A stretch of 64,000 nt of DNA, from NCBI RefSeq assembly GCF_025643255.1, contig NZ_CP087112.1:3348001-3412000 (forward strand), in the 5' to 3' direction. The stretch comes from Halomonas sp. 7T. Its GTDB lineage: Bacteria > Pseudomonadota > Gammaproteobacteria > Pseudomonadales > Halomonadaceae. Shown piece by piece: positions 8,741 to 16,492 of the stretch. The notes beneath the pieces were generated by a model. That model made no database searches, was not told the origin of the DNA, and worked only from the letters and a program-made list of their open reading frames with translations. The translations under genes and the position numbers were made by a program. Numbering within the stretch: the first letter of the stretch is position 1; each line of letters opens with the position of its first letter.

Positions 8741-9589
8741 CTAAGCCACTGGGAGTGACTCATCGCTCCCCCAGTCTGCCCAAGAGCCGTCGTAAAGCGA
8801 TAGCTGATGGTAGCCCGCCAGTTCAGCGGCTAGCAGAATAATGCAGGCGGTGATGCCTGAGCCACAGGAAAACACCAGTTGGGGTTCACTGCTGGAGTGA
8901 AGGGGCGTAGCAAACGTTCTAAAGATTGTCTTCAGTTCGCTAACTGGTTTAAAGCAATGTCCCTCTAGCACCTCGGTAAACGGCAGGTTATGAGAATGGG
9001 GGATATGACCACTGCGCACCCCAGGGCGGGGTTCAGGCACCTGTGCCAGAAAACGTGAACGTGATCGGGCATCAACAATGGTGACTTGGCTGTCGTCTAG
9101 GTGTTGCAGCACGTAGGCTGAGTTTCGCACCCGGCGCTGATTAAGGTTGGCGACGAAGTGGCTGGGCGTGGCTGGAGTTTCCGCGATGGTAGAAACAACG
9201 TCCCGCTTTTCGGCTCGCCACTGTGGTAGCCCTCCATCCAGAACAAAAACGTGCTTAACGCCCATTGACCGGAAAATCCACCAGGCCCGCGGCGCCGAAT
9301 AGATACCTTGGTTATCGTAGAGCACGACCAAGCTTTCGGTCGTAATGCCTAACCGTTGAGCTTCCTTAGTGACTTGTTCCTCTGTTGGAAAGGTGTGGGT
9401 CTGAGAAGATTCGGTGTCGCAAAGCACATCTTCGAGATCGATCCGGTGGCTACCTGGTATCCACATCGGGCGATCATAGACGATAGGCTCTTTACCAATC
9501 ACCGTCGCCATGCTCGCATCGATCAGCACTAACCGTTCGTTGTCTAGGTTGTCTTGCAGCCATTGGGTCGTCACAAGGGGGGATGGCAT
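8741..9589 (-). CDS. sseA: 3-mercaptopyruvate sulfurtransferase (tandem rhodanese)
   Basis: Protein of 282 residues with two rhodanese domains, which transfers sulfur from 3-mercaptopyruvate to thiols, cyanide or thioredoxin. The first domain (about 1-140) is inactive-like, with PMWIPGSHRIDLEDVL and VVLYDNQGIYSAPRAWW. The second (about 160-282) carries the catalytic Cys242 in CGSGITA, the loop signature of mercaptopyruvate sulfurtransferases rather than thiosulfate rhodaneses (CRKGVT type). The typical end LYDGSWADWG is present. The gene stands alone, so its role, probably cysteine catabolism or sulfur trafficking, comes from the family alone. Confidence 0.9.
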   Translation of the reverse strand: MPSPLVTTQWLQDNLDNERLVLIDASMATVIGKEPIVYDRPMWIPGSHRIDLEDVLCDTESSQTHTFPTEEQVTKEAQRLGITTESLVVLYDNQGIYSAPRAWWIFRSMGVKHVFVLDGGLPQWRAEKRDVVSTIAETPATPSHFVANLNQRRVRNSAYVLQHLDDSQVTIVDARSRSRFLAQVPEPRPGVRSGHIPHSHNLPFTEVLEGHCFKPVSELKTIFRTFATPLHSSSEPQLVFSCGSGITACIILLAAELAGYHQLSLYDGSWADWGSDESLPVA

Positions 9590-10088
9590 GGAGTTCTCCG
9601 ATGAAGGGCTGACAGCCTATGTTACTCAAACGCTTAGTTGGTTTTGAATAACAACAGACAGCGTGATCAAGCCTTGGAAATTCAGATAGTGGATAGCTGA
9701 CCGAATCGTAATACTACTTTAATTTTAATAGCCTACAGGAAATAGCTCAAAGGGCGTGCAGAATGCGCGGGATGATTAAATGTGACTGCGTGGGAGCATC
9801 ACCAATAGGGGCGGGTTGAGTTAATGCCAACAATAGACACCCTCACAGCTGTATCATGCCATGCAACTAGACGCTGCTTAATTAATTTCTAAAGTTATGA
9901 AAATTTAGGTCGTTAAGAATTAATGGCCATCTCGCATGTGGCGCAACGCTATAGCGTGTTGGTGCTAGCGACCTCGGATCAGACGAGCGATCCCGCTACT
10001 GGGTTCATCTGAGGCGTGGTGGTAACTCTAATTTAAGAAATAATCATGACGTGCGCCGAAAGGCCGTGTTTAAGCATGGAGAAAAACG
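9590..10088. other. about 500-bp intergenic region, no gene seen
   Basis: The stretch lies between the divergent sulfurtransferase gene and the secreted protein at 10089. It has AT-rich patches around 9710-9740 and 9880-9925 that could hold promoters for both. I found no convincing open frame, strong repeat or RNA structure. Confidence 0.5.
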
Positions 10089-10607
10089 ATGAAATGGATG
10101 TATTGGCTATCGCTACTCTTGATAGCCGTGTGCCCGCCTGTGTTAGCCAATCCTGCCCCTTTTGGCATGCCAATCGGTGAATTAAGCATTCAGGAGGCGG
10201 AGGCACAGCTCTCTCTCCGGCCTGCGGGTACCAATGAGTATAGTGGGGGAAGAATGTTTACGGCTCCGGTCGCGCAGTTCTCCTTCGAAGGACTTCAGGA
10301 GATGACGCTGGTTTTTGATCAAGACGAACAGCTGGTCGCGGTATTAGCCACGCTCAATAAACAGCGCTTTGATGCCCTTTTTAACGGGCTATCAGAGCGT
10401 TACCGCCTATTCTCCAGTCAGCGCCCCTTCGTGGGCAATAAAATGGCGAACTTTGAAGCGGGGAATACCGAAATTCATCTTGATTCGCCGCACCTGAGCT
10501 TTCAGATGACATTAAGCTATCTCGAAAAAGGGTTTTTGAGCAGCTTTCGTGAAAAAAGCTCAAACGCTGAGCGTCGTCAGCAGCAGCATGAAATGAATCA
10601 GCTTTAA
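10089..10607 (+). CDS. secreted protein of unknown function
   Basis: Protein of 172 residues with a clear signal peptide: a hydrophobic core LSLLLIAVCPPVLA after MKWMYW, with likely cleavage after VLA near residue 20. The mature part has no domain I recognise. It contains FDQDEQLVAVLATLNKQRFDAL and ends in a Gln/Arg-rich polar tail (ERRQQQHEMNQL). GGAG precedes the start. It lies 19 bp before the Sel1-repeat lipoprotein gene, so the two are probably cotranscribed and may work together in the periplasm. Confidence 0.7.
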   Translation: MKWMYWLSLLLIAVCPPVLANPAPFGMPIGELSIQEAEAQLSLRPAGTNEYSGGRMFTAPVAQFSFEGLQEMTLVFDQDEQLVAVLATLNKQRFDALFNGLSERYRLFSSQRPFVGNKMANFEAGNTEIHLDSPHLSFQMTLSYLEKGFLSSFREKSSNAERRQQQHEMNQL

Positions 10608-10626
10608 AAGAAAAGAGAAACAGAGC

Positions 10627-11862
10627 ATGAACATAAAAAGCAGGAAATGGGTACGCATACTTTTACTTACTTTGGCACCTTTTGTGCTTTCTGGCTGTTT
10701 AAGCAGTCTGCCAGAGATTCCTGGTGTTGGCGTTGGAGCAAAAACGCAAGAAGCAGAGAGTAGCCAAACCGGCATGGAGGGCAACTTGGATATGGGGCTG
10801 GCGGCTCTGTTCCAGGAAAACTATATCGAAGCCCACAGCCTGCTAACACCAGTGGCGGAAGCAGGAAATGCTGAAGCGCAATATCACTTAGGGATCATGT
10901 TCCAATTTGGGCAAGGCGTGGCGCAAGACTACCGCCAGGCGGCTGAATGGTATCGGCGTGCCGCGGAGCAAGGCAACCTTTTGGCTCAAACCGATCTAGG
11001 ATCTCTTTACAGTGAAGATTGGCCTGGGCTCGCCCGTAATGACAGTCTAGCCGCTGAATGGACGCAACGTGCAGCGGAGCAAGGTAATCGCATCGCACAG
11101 TACAACCTCGGTTTGTTCTATGCCAATGGCCGTGGTGTACAGCAAAACGATACGCTGGCGTTAGAGTGGTACCGTCGTGCGGCAGAGCAGGGAGACCCCA
11201 GTGCCCAGCTTAACTTAGGGGCTATGTATGCAAGAGGCCAAGGGGTACCGCAGAACTATGTGCTAGCCGCAGAGTGGTACACGCTGGCTGCTAATCAAGG
11301 TAATGATATTGCACAAAAAAACCTCGGCCTGATGTATCTGAGTGGTGATGGCGTACCAAAGAGTGAAGCTCTCGCCTATACCTGGCTCCGCCGATCAGCG
11401 GACCAAGGGAATATGACAAGTCTGTTTGAGGTAGGGTTGGCGCATTATTATGGGCGTGGGGTCGATCAAGATAAAGCTACAGCGGCAGAGTGGTTTAAGC
11501 GTGCAGCTACACAGGGCAGCGATGGCGCCCAATATAACTTAGGGCTTATGTACACCAATGGTGACGGTGTGCTTCAAGATTACGCTCAGGCAGCGCGCTT
11601 CTATCGGTTGGCGGCTGAGCAGGGCAATACCGATGCCCTTAATAATCTGGGGGTTTCGTATAGGGAAGGTAAGGGGGTTCCCCAGAATAGTGTGTTGGCC
11701 TACGCGTTGTATAATTTGGCGGCAGCAAGGGGAAATGAATTAGCTGCAGGTAATCGTCGCCAATTGTTGTCTCATATGACGCCTGCTCAGGTGCAGGAAG
11801 GACAGCGTTTAGCAGCGAGCTGGCGTGAGGGTCAGCCCCTGCCAAGACACACACGGCTTTAA
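10627..11862 (+). CDS. Sel1-repeat (TPR-like) lipoprotein
   Basis: Protein of 411 residues. The N-terminus has a signal peptide ending in the lipobox LSGC near residue 24, so it should be a membrane-anchored lipoprotein. From about residue 70 to 375 there are eight or so Sel1 repeats, seen as recurring AEAQYHLGIMFQFGQGV and AAEWYRRAAEQGN blocks. Such solenoids bind other proteins. The C-terminal tail (QVQEGQRLAASWREGQ) is common in bacterial Sel1 proteins. A strong terminator follows the stop. The exact partner cannot be told from sequence. Confidence 0.85.
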   Translation: MNIKSRKWVRILLLTLAPFVLSGCLSSLPEIPGVGVGAKTQEAESSQTGMEGNLDMGLAALFQENYIEAHSLLTPVAEAGNAEAQYHLGIMFQFGQGVAQDYRQAAEWYRRAAEQGNLLAQTDLGSLYSEDWPGLARNDSLAAEWTQRAAEQGNRIAQYNLGLFYANGRGVQQNDTLALEWYRRAAEQGDPSAQLNLGAMYARGQGVPQNYVLAAEWYTLAANQGNDIAQKNLGLMYLSGDGVPKSEALAYTWLRRSADQGNMTSLFEVGLAHYYGRGVDQDKATAAEWFKRAATQGSDGAQYNLGLMYTNGDGVLQDYAQAARFYRLAAEQGNTDALNNLGVSYREGKGVPQNSVLAYALYNLAAARGNELAAGNRRQLLSHMTPAQVQEGQRLAASWREGQPLPRHTRL

Positions 11863-11879
11863 GAGTCTTTGTTAACCGA

Positions 11880-11902
11880 CCGGCCCTTTGGGGCCGGTTT
11901 TT
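11880..11902 (+). terminator. rho-independent terminator after the Sel1 gene
   Basis: CCGGCCC and GGGCCGG form a 7-bp GC-rich stem around a TTTG loop, followed by TTTTT. It lies 18 bp after the stop codon. Confidence 0.9.
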
Positions 11903-11941
11903 GTCAAGCTTAAACAGAGACTTGTGATGAGCAGCTGTGCG

Positions 11942-12670
11942 CTACAGCGCCTCCACCTCAAATGCCACAATTTGGCGCTGAACGCTTGAGAACTCTATGC
12001 CTACCAAGTTTATGGCTTGCCGCTGGCACGGTGCTTGTCGGCATAGCCTTTGGCTTTGAATTGCTCTAGCGCTTTACTCTAGGGCAGCTGTTCTACCACT
12101 TTGGACTCAAACAAATAAACATGGCCGTTAAAGTCGACGCCCATATCCACTTTGCCGTGGTGGCTGGCGTCTTCCACCGGCACGTTCACACCCAGCGCGG
12201 AGAAGTGGCTGTAAAAGACGCTCGCATAGACCTGTGAGACATTATGGCCTGCGTATTGGGCGATGGGCATGTTTTTGAGATCGTTGCGGTACCCGTCGTG
12301 GGGGGAAACCGGCATAAAGCGTTTTAAGGTGGTTTTTCAGGCCAGCAAGGTCGTGTTCAAGCAGTACGTTAAACATCGACAGTTGATAGGTCTGGGCTTC
12401 ACTGTCCCGAATGCCCAGCACGGGGAGTAGAAACTCGTTCAGGCTGCTTTCTACTTCCCAATTAGGAAAACCGAGCGAGTAAAACCGGTAGCCGATCATG
12501 GGCGCTTGTACGTCTTGCATCGTAATGTAACTCATCTGGAATAGCAGTGCCTCGGCGGCGACATCATCCATATCGAAGCGTCCTAACATTTGCTACTTCG
12601 CTTGAAGCATACTAAATGGCGGCGTAAATACCCCGCGCTGTTTTAGCAGCGCCACTAAAAACGCTTAGCC
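11942..12670 (-). pseudogene. decayed 3' half of an AAA-ATPase/PD-(D/E)XK gene
   Basis: This leftward sequence is a degraded relative of the intact gene at 48454-50022. From the right it reads FLVALLKQRGVFTPPFSMLQAK, a stop, then QMLGRFDMDDVAAEALLFQ, PMIGYRFYSLGFPNWEVESS, the nuclease core VDMGVDFNGHVYLFESKVVE, and finally SSVQRQIVAFEVEAL before TAG at 11942. I see in-frame stops at about 12594 and 12079 and a frame change around 12290. In the core motif the intact copy's EFK reads ESK. The N-terminal ATPase half is missing. This is clearly non-functional. Confidence 0.85.
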
Positions 12671-12772
12671 ATGCTATTTTGGGTGTTGTTCATTAACATG
12701 CTACGCCCGCATACCAGGCAACCTGTTATATCCCCACAGGATTTTGAGTTTTATTAACTGGTGAGATTTGCC

Positions 12773-13861
12773 ATGCACACAACACGCATCGCCATCGTGG
12801 GCGCTGGACTGGCGGGGCTGTATGCCGCTTATTTGCTGGAACAGCGGGGCGTAACCGATTACGTGGTGCTGGAAGCGCGGGAGCGAGTGGGTGGGCGTAT
12901 TGCGTCGCTGTTGCCTGATGAGGCCTGTGCTTCTGAGGCGTTTGATCTGGGGCCTTCGTGGTTTTGGCCGGGGTTTCAGCACGCGCTGGGGGCGCTGGTG
13001 GAATCGCTAGGGCTTGCGTCGTTTGCCCAGCATGAAACCGGCGATATGGTGGTGGAGCGCTCTCACCAGATGCCGCCTGTGCGTATGCAGGGGTTTGTGA
13101 ATCAGCCGCCTTCGATGCGGCTGGAAGGCGGCATGCAGGCGTTGATTGATGCGTTGCGCGATCGTGTTGAATCTTCGCGACTTTACACGGGGCAGGCGGT
13201 TCAAACTATGACGCTCAACGCCAATGCCAGCGTGGTTCTGGCGTGCGCTAGTGGGCAGCGTTTTACCGCACAGCACGTGTTGCTGGCGGTGCCGCCCCGG
13301 TTGGCGGCACAGGCGATAACGTGTTCACCGCCGCTGCCAGAATGCCTTACCCACCAGTGGGCCAATACCGCGACCTGGATGGCTCCCCACGGTAAATACG
13401 TGGCGCTGTATGCCACGCCTTTTTGGCGAGAAGAGCAGCTTTCGGGAGAGGCGCGTAGCTTGATCGGCCCGCTGGGTGAAATTCATGATGCGTCTCACCC
13501 GGGTGGCTACGGAGCGCTGTTTGGCTTTTTTAGCTTACCTGCTGGTGCGCGAGCGCAGATTGACGATGAGACGCTGCGCCAGCACTGTCGCGCGCAGCTC
13601 GCCAGGCTGTTTGGTCCTGAGGCGGCTAACCCAACGCGGGATGTGATTAAAGACTGGGCACAGGAATCGTTCACCGCTACCCACGCCGACCAACAGCCCA
13701 GCGAGCATCATGGCATGGCACCGCCTGCTCGCGCTGCCGATGGGCCTTGGCAGCCTTGCTTAACCGGCATTGGCAGCGAGTGGAGCGAGCAGTATGCCGG
13801 TTATTTGGCAGGTGCCATTGAAGCCGCCGAGCGCGGCGTGGCGGAGGTGTTAGCGAAGTAG
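12773..13861 (+). CDS. FAD-dependent amine oxidase-like protein
   Basis: Flavoprotein of 362 residues in the monoamine oxidase/phytoene desaturase superfamily. The dinucleotide motif VGAGLAGLYAAYLLEQRG (about residues 8-25) is followed by the E-R-x-G-G-R motif LEARERVGGRI. The C-terminus has GIGSEWSEQYAGYLAGAIEAAE, the second FAD-contact region of this family. ATG 12773 is chosen over an in-frame GTG 12 bases upstream because GGTGAG lies about seven bases before it. It is short compared with typical 430-500-residue amine oxidases. The substrate is unknown. It is convergent with the LysR gene, 18 bp away. Confidence 0.8.
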   Translation: MHTTRIAIVGAGLAGLYAAYLLEQRGVTDYVVLEARERVGGRIASLLPDEACASEAFDLGPSWFWPGFQHALGALVESLGLASFAQHETGDMVVERSHQMPPVRMQGFVNQPPSMRLEGGMQALIDALRDRVESSRLYTGQAVQTMTLNANASVVLACASGQRFTAQHVLLAVPPRLAAQAITCSPPLPECLTHQWANTATWMAPHGKYVALYATPFWREEQLSGEARSLIGPLGEIHDASHPGGYGALFGFFSLPAGARAQIDDETLRQHCRAQLARLFGPEAANPTRDVIKDWAQESFTATHADQQPSEHHGMAPPARAADGPWQPCLTGIGSEWSEQYAGYLAGAIEAAERGVAEVLAK

Positions 13862-13879
13862 GGCGCTTGTGCCCAAGTG

Positions 13880-14767
13880 TTAATCCAGCAGCGATTCGCC
13901 GGAGCGCGTGAGCAGCGCTTTTAGGCTGGGGGATTCAAACCGGCGCTGAATGGTAATGGCGTAGAACTCCTCCCATACGCCGGGCAGCGCGCCGTAATCT
14001 TTTAGCGTGCCGTTGTGCAGCTCGTCGCGCACCACCACGGGTGGCATAACGGCAATGTGCTGAGTGTCCCGCGCCAGTAGGCGCATCATCGCCATGTCGT
14101 CTACTTCGGCGGCAATTTTGGGCGTTAGCCGGTAGTGGCTGCACAGCTGGTCAAAGGCGTGGCGCGTGGCGTTTTCAACCCCGGGCAGAATTAAGGCGTG
14201 GCCGCTTAAGCCTTTGGGGAAAGCGGGGGGCGGCGAGAGGTGGGGCGCTGCAATCAAGCTCACCGGCTGGCGCGCTAACCGCTGGGAGCGCCAGGGGTGT
14301 TCACTATCACCGCGCACGGGCTGATTCGAGAGCACCACGTCTAGCTTGTGGGCAGAAAGCCGCCTTAGCAGATCATCCATGCCACCGCTTTGCAGTATCA
14401 AATCCAGGTCGTCTCGGCCCAACAGCGGCCGCACAAACCCCTCCTGAAAGTTGCGCGATAGCGTGGCCACCGCCCCTACGCGCACCACCTCGCGGTGGGC
14501 GTGGCCGCCCTCAGCAAACAGCGCGCTCAGCTCTTCGCCTTGGGTGAAGATGGTCTCGGCGTAATCAAACGCCAGCCTGCCCGCTTCGGAAAGGTGCAGC
14601 TGCCGACCTTCGCGGATGAACAGCGCTTGGCCCAAACGCTCCTCTAGCTGGCGGATTTGCTGGGAAAGCGACGACTGTGACACGTGCAGCGCTTTCGCCG
14701 TGCGGGTCAGGTGGCCCGATTTCGCCACTTGCCAAAAATAGTAAAGGTGGTGGTAGTTGAGCTTCAT
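13880..14767 (-). CDS. LysR-family regulator, probable controller of dabBA
   Basis: Protein of 295 residues. The N-terminal helix-turn-helix reads HLYYFWQVAKSGHLTRTAKALHVSQSSLSQQIRQLEERLG (residues 7-46, in pieces), and a LysR substrate-binding domain follows from about residue 90. The N-terminal LNYHHLYYFW resembles the NhaR subgroup. It is divergent from dabB with about 130 bp between the starts, the usual arrangement for a LysR regulator and its target. Family knowledge links LysR genes to DAB operons in several bacteria. The inducer is unknown, though low inorganic carbon is a reasonable guess. Confidence 0.86.
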   Translation of the reverse strand: MKLNYHHLYYFWQVAKSGHLTRTAKALHVSQSSLSQQIRQLEERLGQALFIREGRQLHLSEAGRLAFDYAETIFTQGEELSALFAEGGHAHREVVRVGAVATLSRNFQEGFVRPLLGRDDLDLILQSGGMDDLLRRLSAHKLDVVLSNQPVRGDSEHPWRSQRLARQPVSLIAAPHLSPPPAFPKGLSGHALILPGVENATRHAFDQLCSHYRLTPKIAAEVDDMAMMRLLARDTQHIAVMPPVVVRDELHNGTLKDYGALPGVWEEFYAITIQRRFESPSLKALLTRSGESLLD

Positions 14768-14896
14768 AGCGGCGGAACCTCAGGCAGCGTATTGGCTATA
14801 CGTTCTGTTTTAAAGAACGATTTATCAAAAATAAACTATTTTTTATATAGTAATGAGCGCGGCATAGTCGTTTTCACACGACAAAGGGGAAGGGCT
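14768..14896. promoter_or_regulatory. divergent LysR/dabB promoter region
   Basis: This 129-bp gap between divergent starts is very AT-rich from 14805 to 14855, with runs such as TTTATCAAAAATAAA that fit a T-N11-A LysR contact pattern. AAGGGGAAGGG lies just before the dabB ATG. No palindrome is strong enough to name as the operator. Confidence 0.4.
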
Positions 14897-16492
14897 ATGC
14901 CAAATTTCGTCGACATAACGGTGCTATCACTGCTAGCGCTGTGGTTATTGGTCCCGGTTTCGCTGTTAGTGGTGGCGGGCGTCAGCGCACGGGCGAGCAC
15001 GCCCGCATCGCTCCAGCGCGCTTGGAAAATAGGCCGCTGGTTAACGGCAAGCGCATTGGTTGCAAGCTTAGCAGTGGGTGGGCTGCTGGTACTGGATGCG
15101 CTGGGTGTACCCACCGGCCTGCCCGAAGCCGCTCAGCCGCTGGGCTTGTATCCAGATGGCTTGGCTGTGTGGATGGCGCTACTCATCAGCTTGTTAGGCA
15201 CGGTGCTGCTGCGCTTTGCAGAAGGCTACCTAAAGGGCGACCGTGGCGAGCGTCGGTTTTTACCCTGGTGTTTAGTGGTGCTGGCAAGCGTGATGCTGCT
15301 GGTCTTTACCCACCACTTGGTCGTAATGCTGATTGCCTGGGTGGGCGTGAGCGTGGCGCTGCACCACTTGCTAACGCTCTACCCTGAGCGTGTTGAAGCC
15401 CAGCGGGCGGCTTGGCAAAAATTTGTGGTCAGCCGCATAGGCGATGCGGCGCTAATCGTGGCGGTAGCGCTTCTGTACGCCCACTTCGGTACCTTTCAGT
15501 TACCTGAGCTGTTTGCCGCCGCTGCGGCAACTTCTGGCGGCTGGCAGGTGGAAGCCGCCTCGGTGGCGCTGGCCATCGCGGCGCTGTGTAAATGTGCCCA
15601 GGTGCCGATGCATGGCTGGTTGATTAAAGTGATGGAAGCCCCCACGCCGGTCTCCGCGCTGCTGCATGCGGGGGTGATTAACCTGGGGGGCTTTGTGTGG
15701 CTGCGCTTGTTCCCGGTGTTTGATGGTCTAACGCTGGGCCACTACCTGCTGATTGCTGTAGGTGGTTTTACCGCGCTGGTTGCGGTGATGACCATGTTGA
15801 CTCAAACGTCCGTCAAGCATGCCCTGGCCTGGTCTACCTGCGCGCAAATGGGTTTTATGCTGTTTGAAATTGGCGTAGGGGCGTACACCCTGGCGCTGGC
15901 CCACCTGCTGGCGCACTCGCTGTATAAAGCGCACTCCTTCTTGGCGTCTGGCCGTACCGTGCGCGCCGCCCGCTGTGAGCGCTTGCCGCTTGCACCGCTG
16001 CGTCAGCGGCTTTCCCTCGCGCTGCCTGCGGCCACCGTCGCGGCGGTGGTACTGATGATGTGGCCCTCTCTGGTTAGTCATAACCCGCTGTTGGGCGCTC
16101 TGCTCAGCTTGGCGGTGGGCAGCACGCTGCTGGGCATGCCGGTGGGCACCGCCAAACCTAAGCGTTTAGCGCTGGTAGGCATGGCGCTGGCGCTAGTGCC
16201 GCTGTATGCCTTGCTGCATAGCGTGCTGGCACCGGCACTGCCCAGTGCGTACACACCCTTAACACTCACGGCAGGCCTGCTGGGCGCACTCATACTGGCC
16301 AATCTGGTGCTGGCCGCTGGGGCCGTCACGCTATTTCCCCAGGCCGCTTGGGTAGCCCGCTGGCGGGTTCACTTTAGCCAAGGGCTTTATCTGTCTCTGC
16401 CGTTCCAGCGTTTAGTAGATGCGGTAGCCCCCATTCGTGCTTGGTCGCGTCCTTCATCGCTTGCCCCGGGTTTAAAAGGAGAGTGGTCATGA
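14897..16492 (+). CDS. dabB: DabB, proton-conducting membrane subunit of the DAB inorganic-carbon pump
   Basis: Polytopic membrane protein of 531 residues from the complex I/Mrp antiporter family (Proton_antipo_M). It forms the membrane partner of DabA and is thought to couple cation flow to bicarbonate accumulation. Transmembrane helices span most of the length. The conserved core KCAQVPMHGWLIKVMEAPTPVSALLHAGVINLGG (residues around 235-268, in pieces) holds the channel Lys and His residues, and HSLYKAHSFL follows. The start at ATG 14897 has a strong purine-rich site; the longer open frame upstream is shadow of the LysR gene. Its stop overlaps the dabA start as ATGA. Confidence 0.9.
   Translation: MPNFVDITVLSLLALWLLVPVSLLVVAGVSARASTPASLQRAWKIGRWLTASALVASLAVGGLLVLDALGVPTGLPEAAQPLGLYPDGLAVWMALLISLLGTVLLRFAEGYLKGDRGERRFLPWCLVVLASVMLLVFTHHLVVMLIAWVGVSVALHHLLTLYPERVEAQRAAWQKFVVSRIGDAALIVAVALLYAHFGTFQLPELFAAAAATSGGWQVEAASVALAIAALCKCAQVPMHGWLIKVMEAPTPVSALLHAGVINLGGFVWLRLFPVFDGLTLGHYLLIAVGGFTALVAVMTMLTQTSVKHALAWSTCAQMGFMLFEIGVGAYTLALAHLLAHSLYKAHSFLASGRTVRAARCERLPLAPLRQRLSLALPAATVAAVVLMMWPSLVSHNPLLGALLSLAVGSTLLGMPVGTAKPKRLALVGMALALVPLYALLHSVLAPALPSAYTPLTLTAGLLGALILANLVLAAGAVTLFPQAAWVARWRVHFSQGLYLSLPFQRLVDAVAPIRAWSRPSSLAPGLKGEWS

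Noticed and set aside
14684..14896. 71-codon N-terminal extension of dabB
   Set aside because: It lies inside the divergent LysR gene; a strong ribosome site and hydrophobic start occur at 14897.
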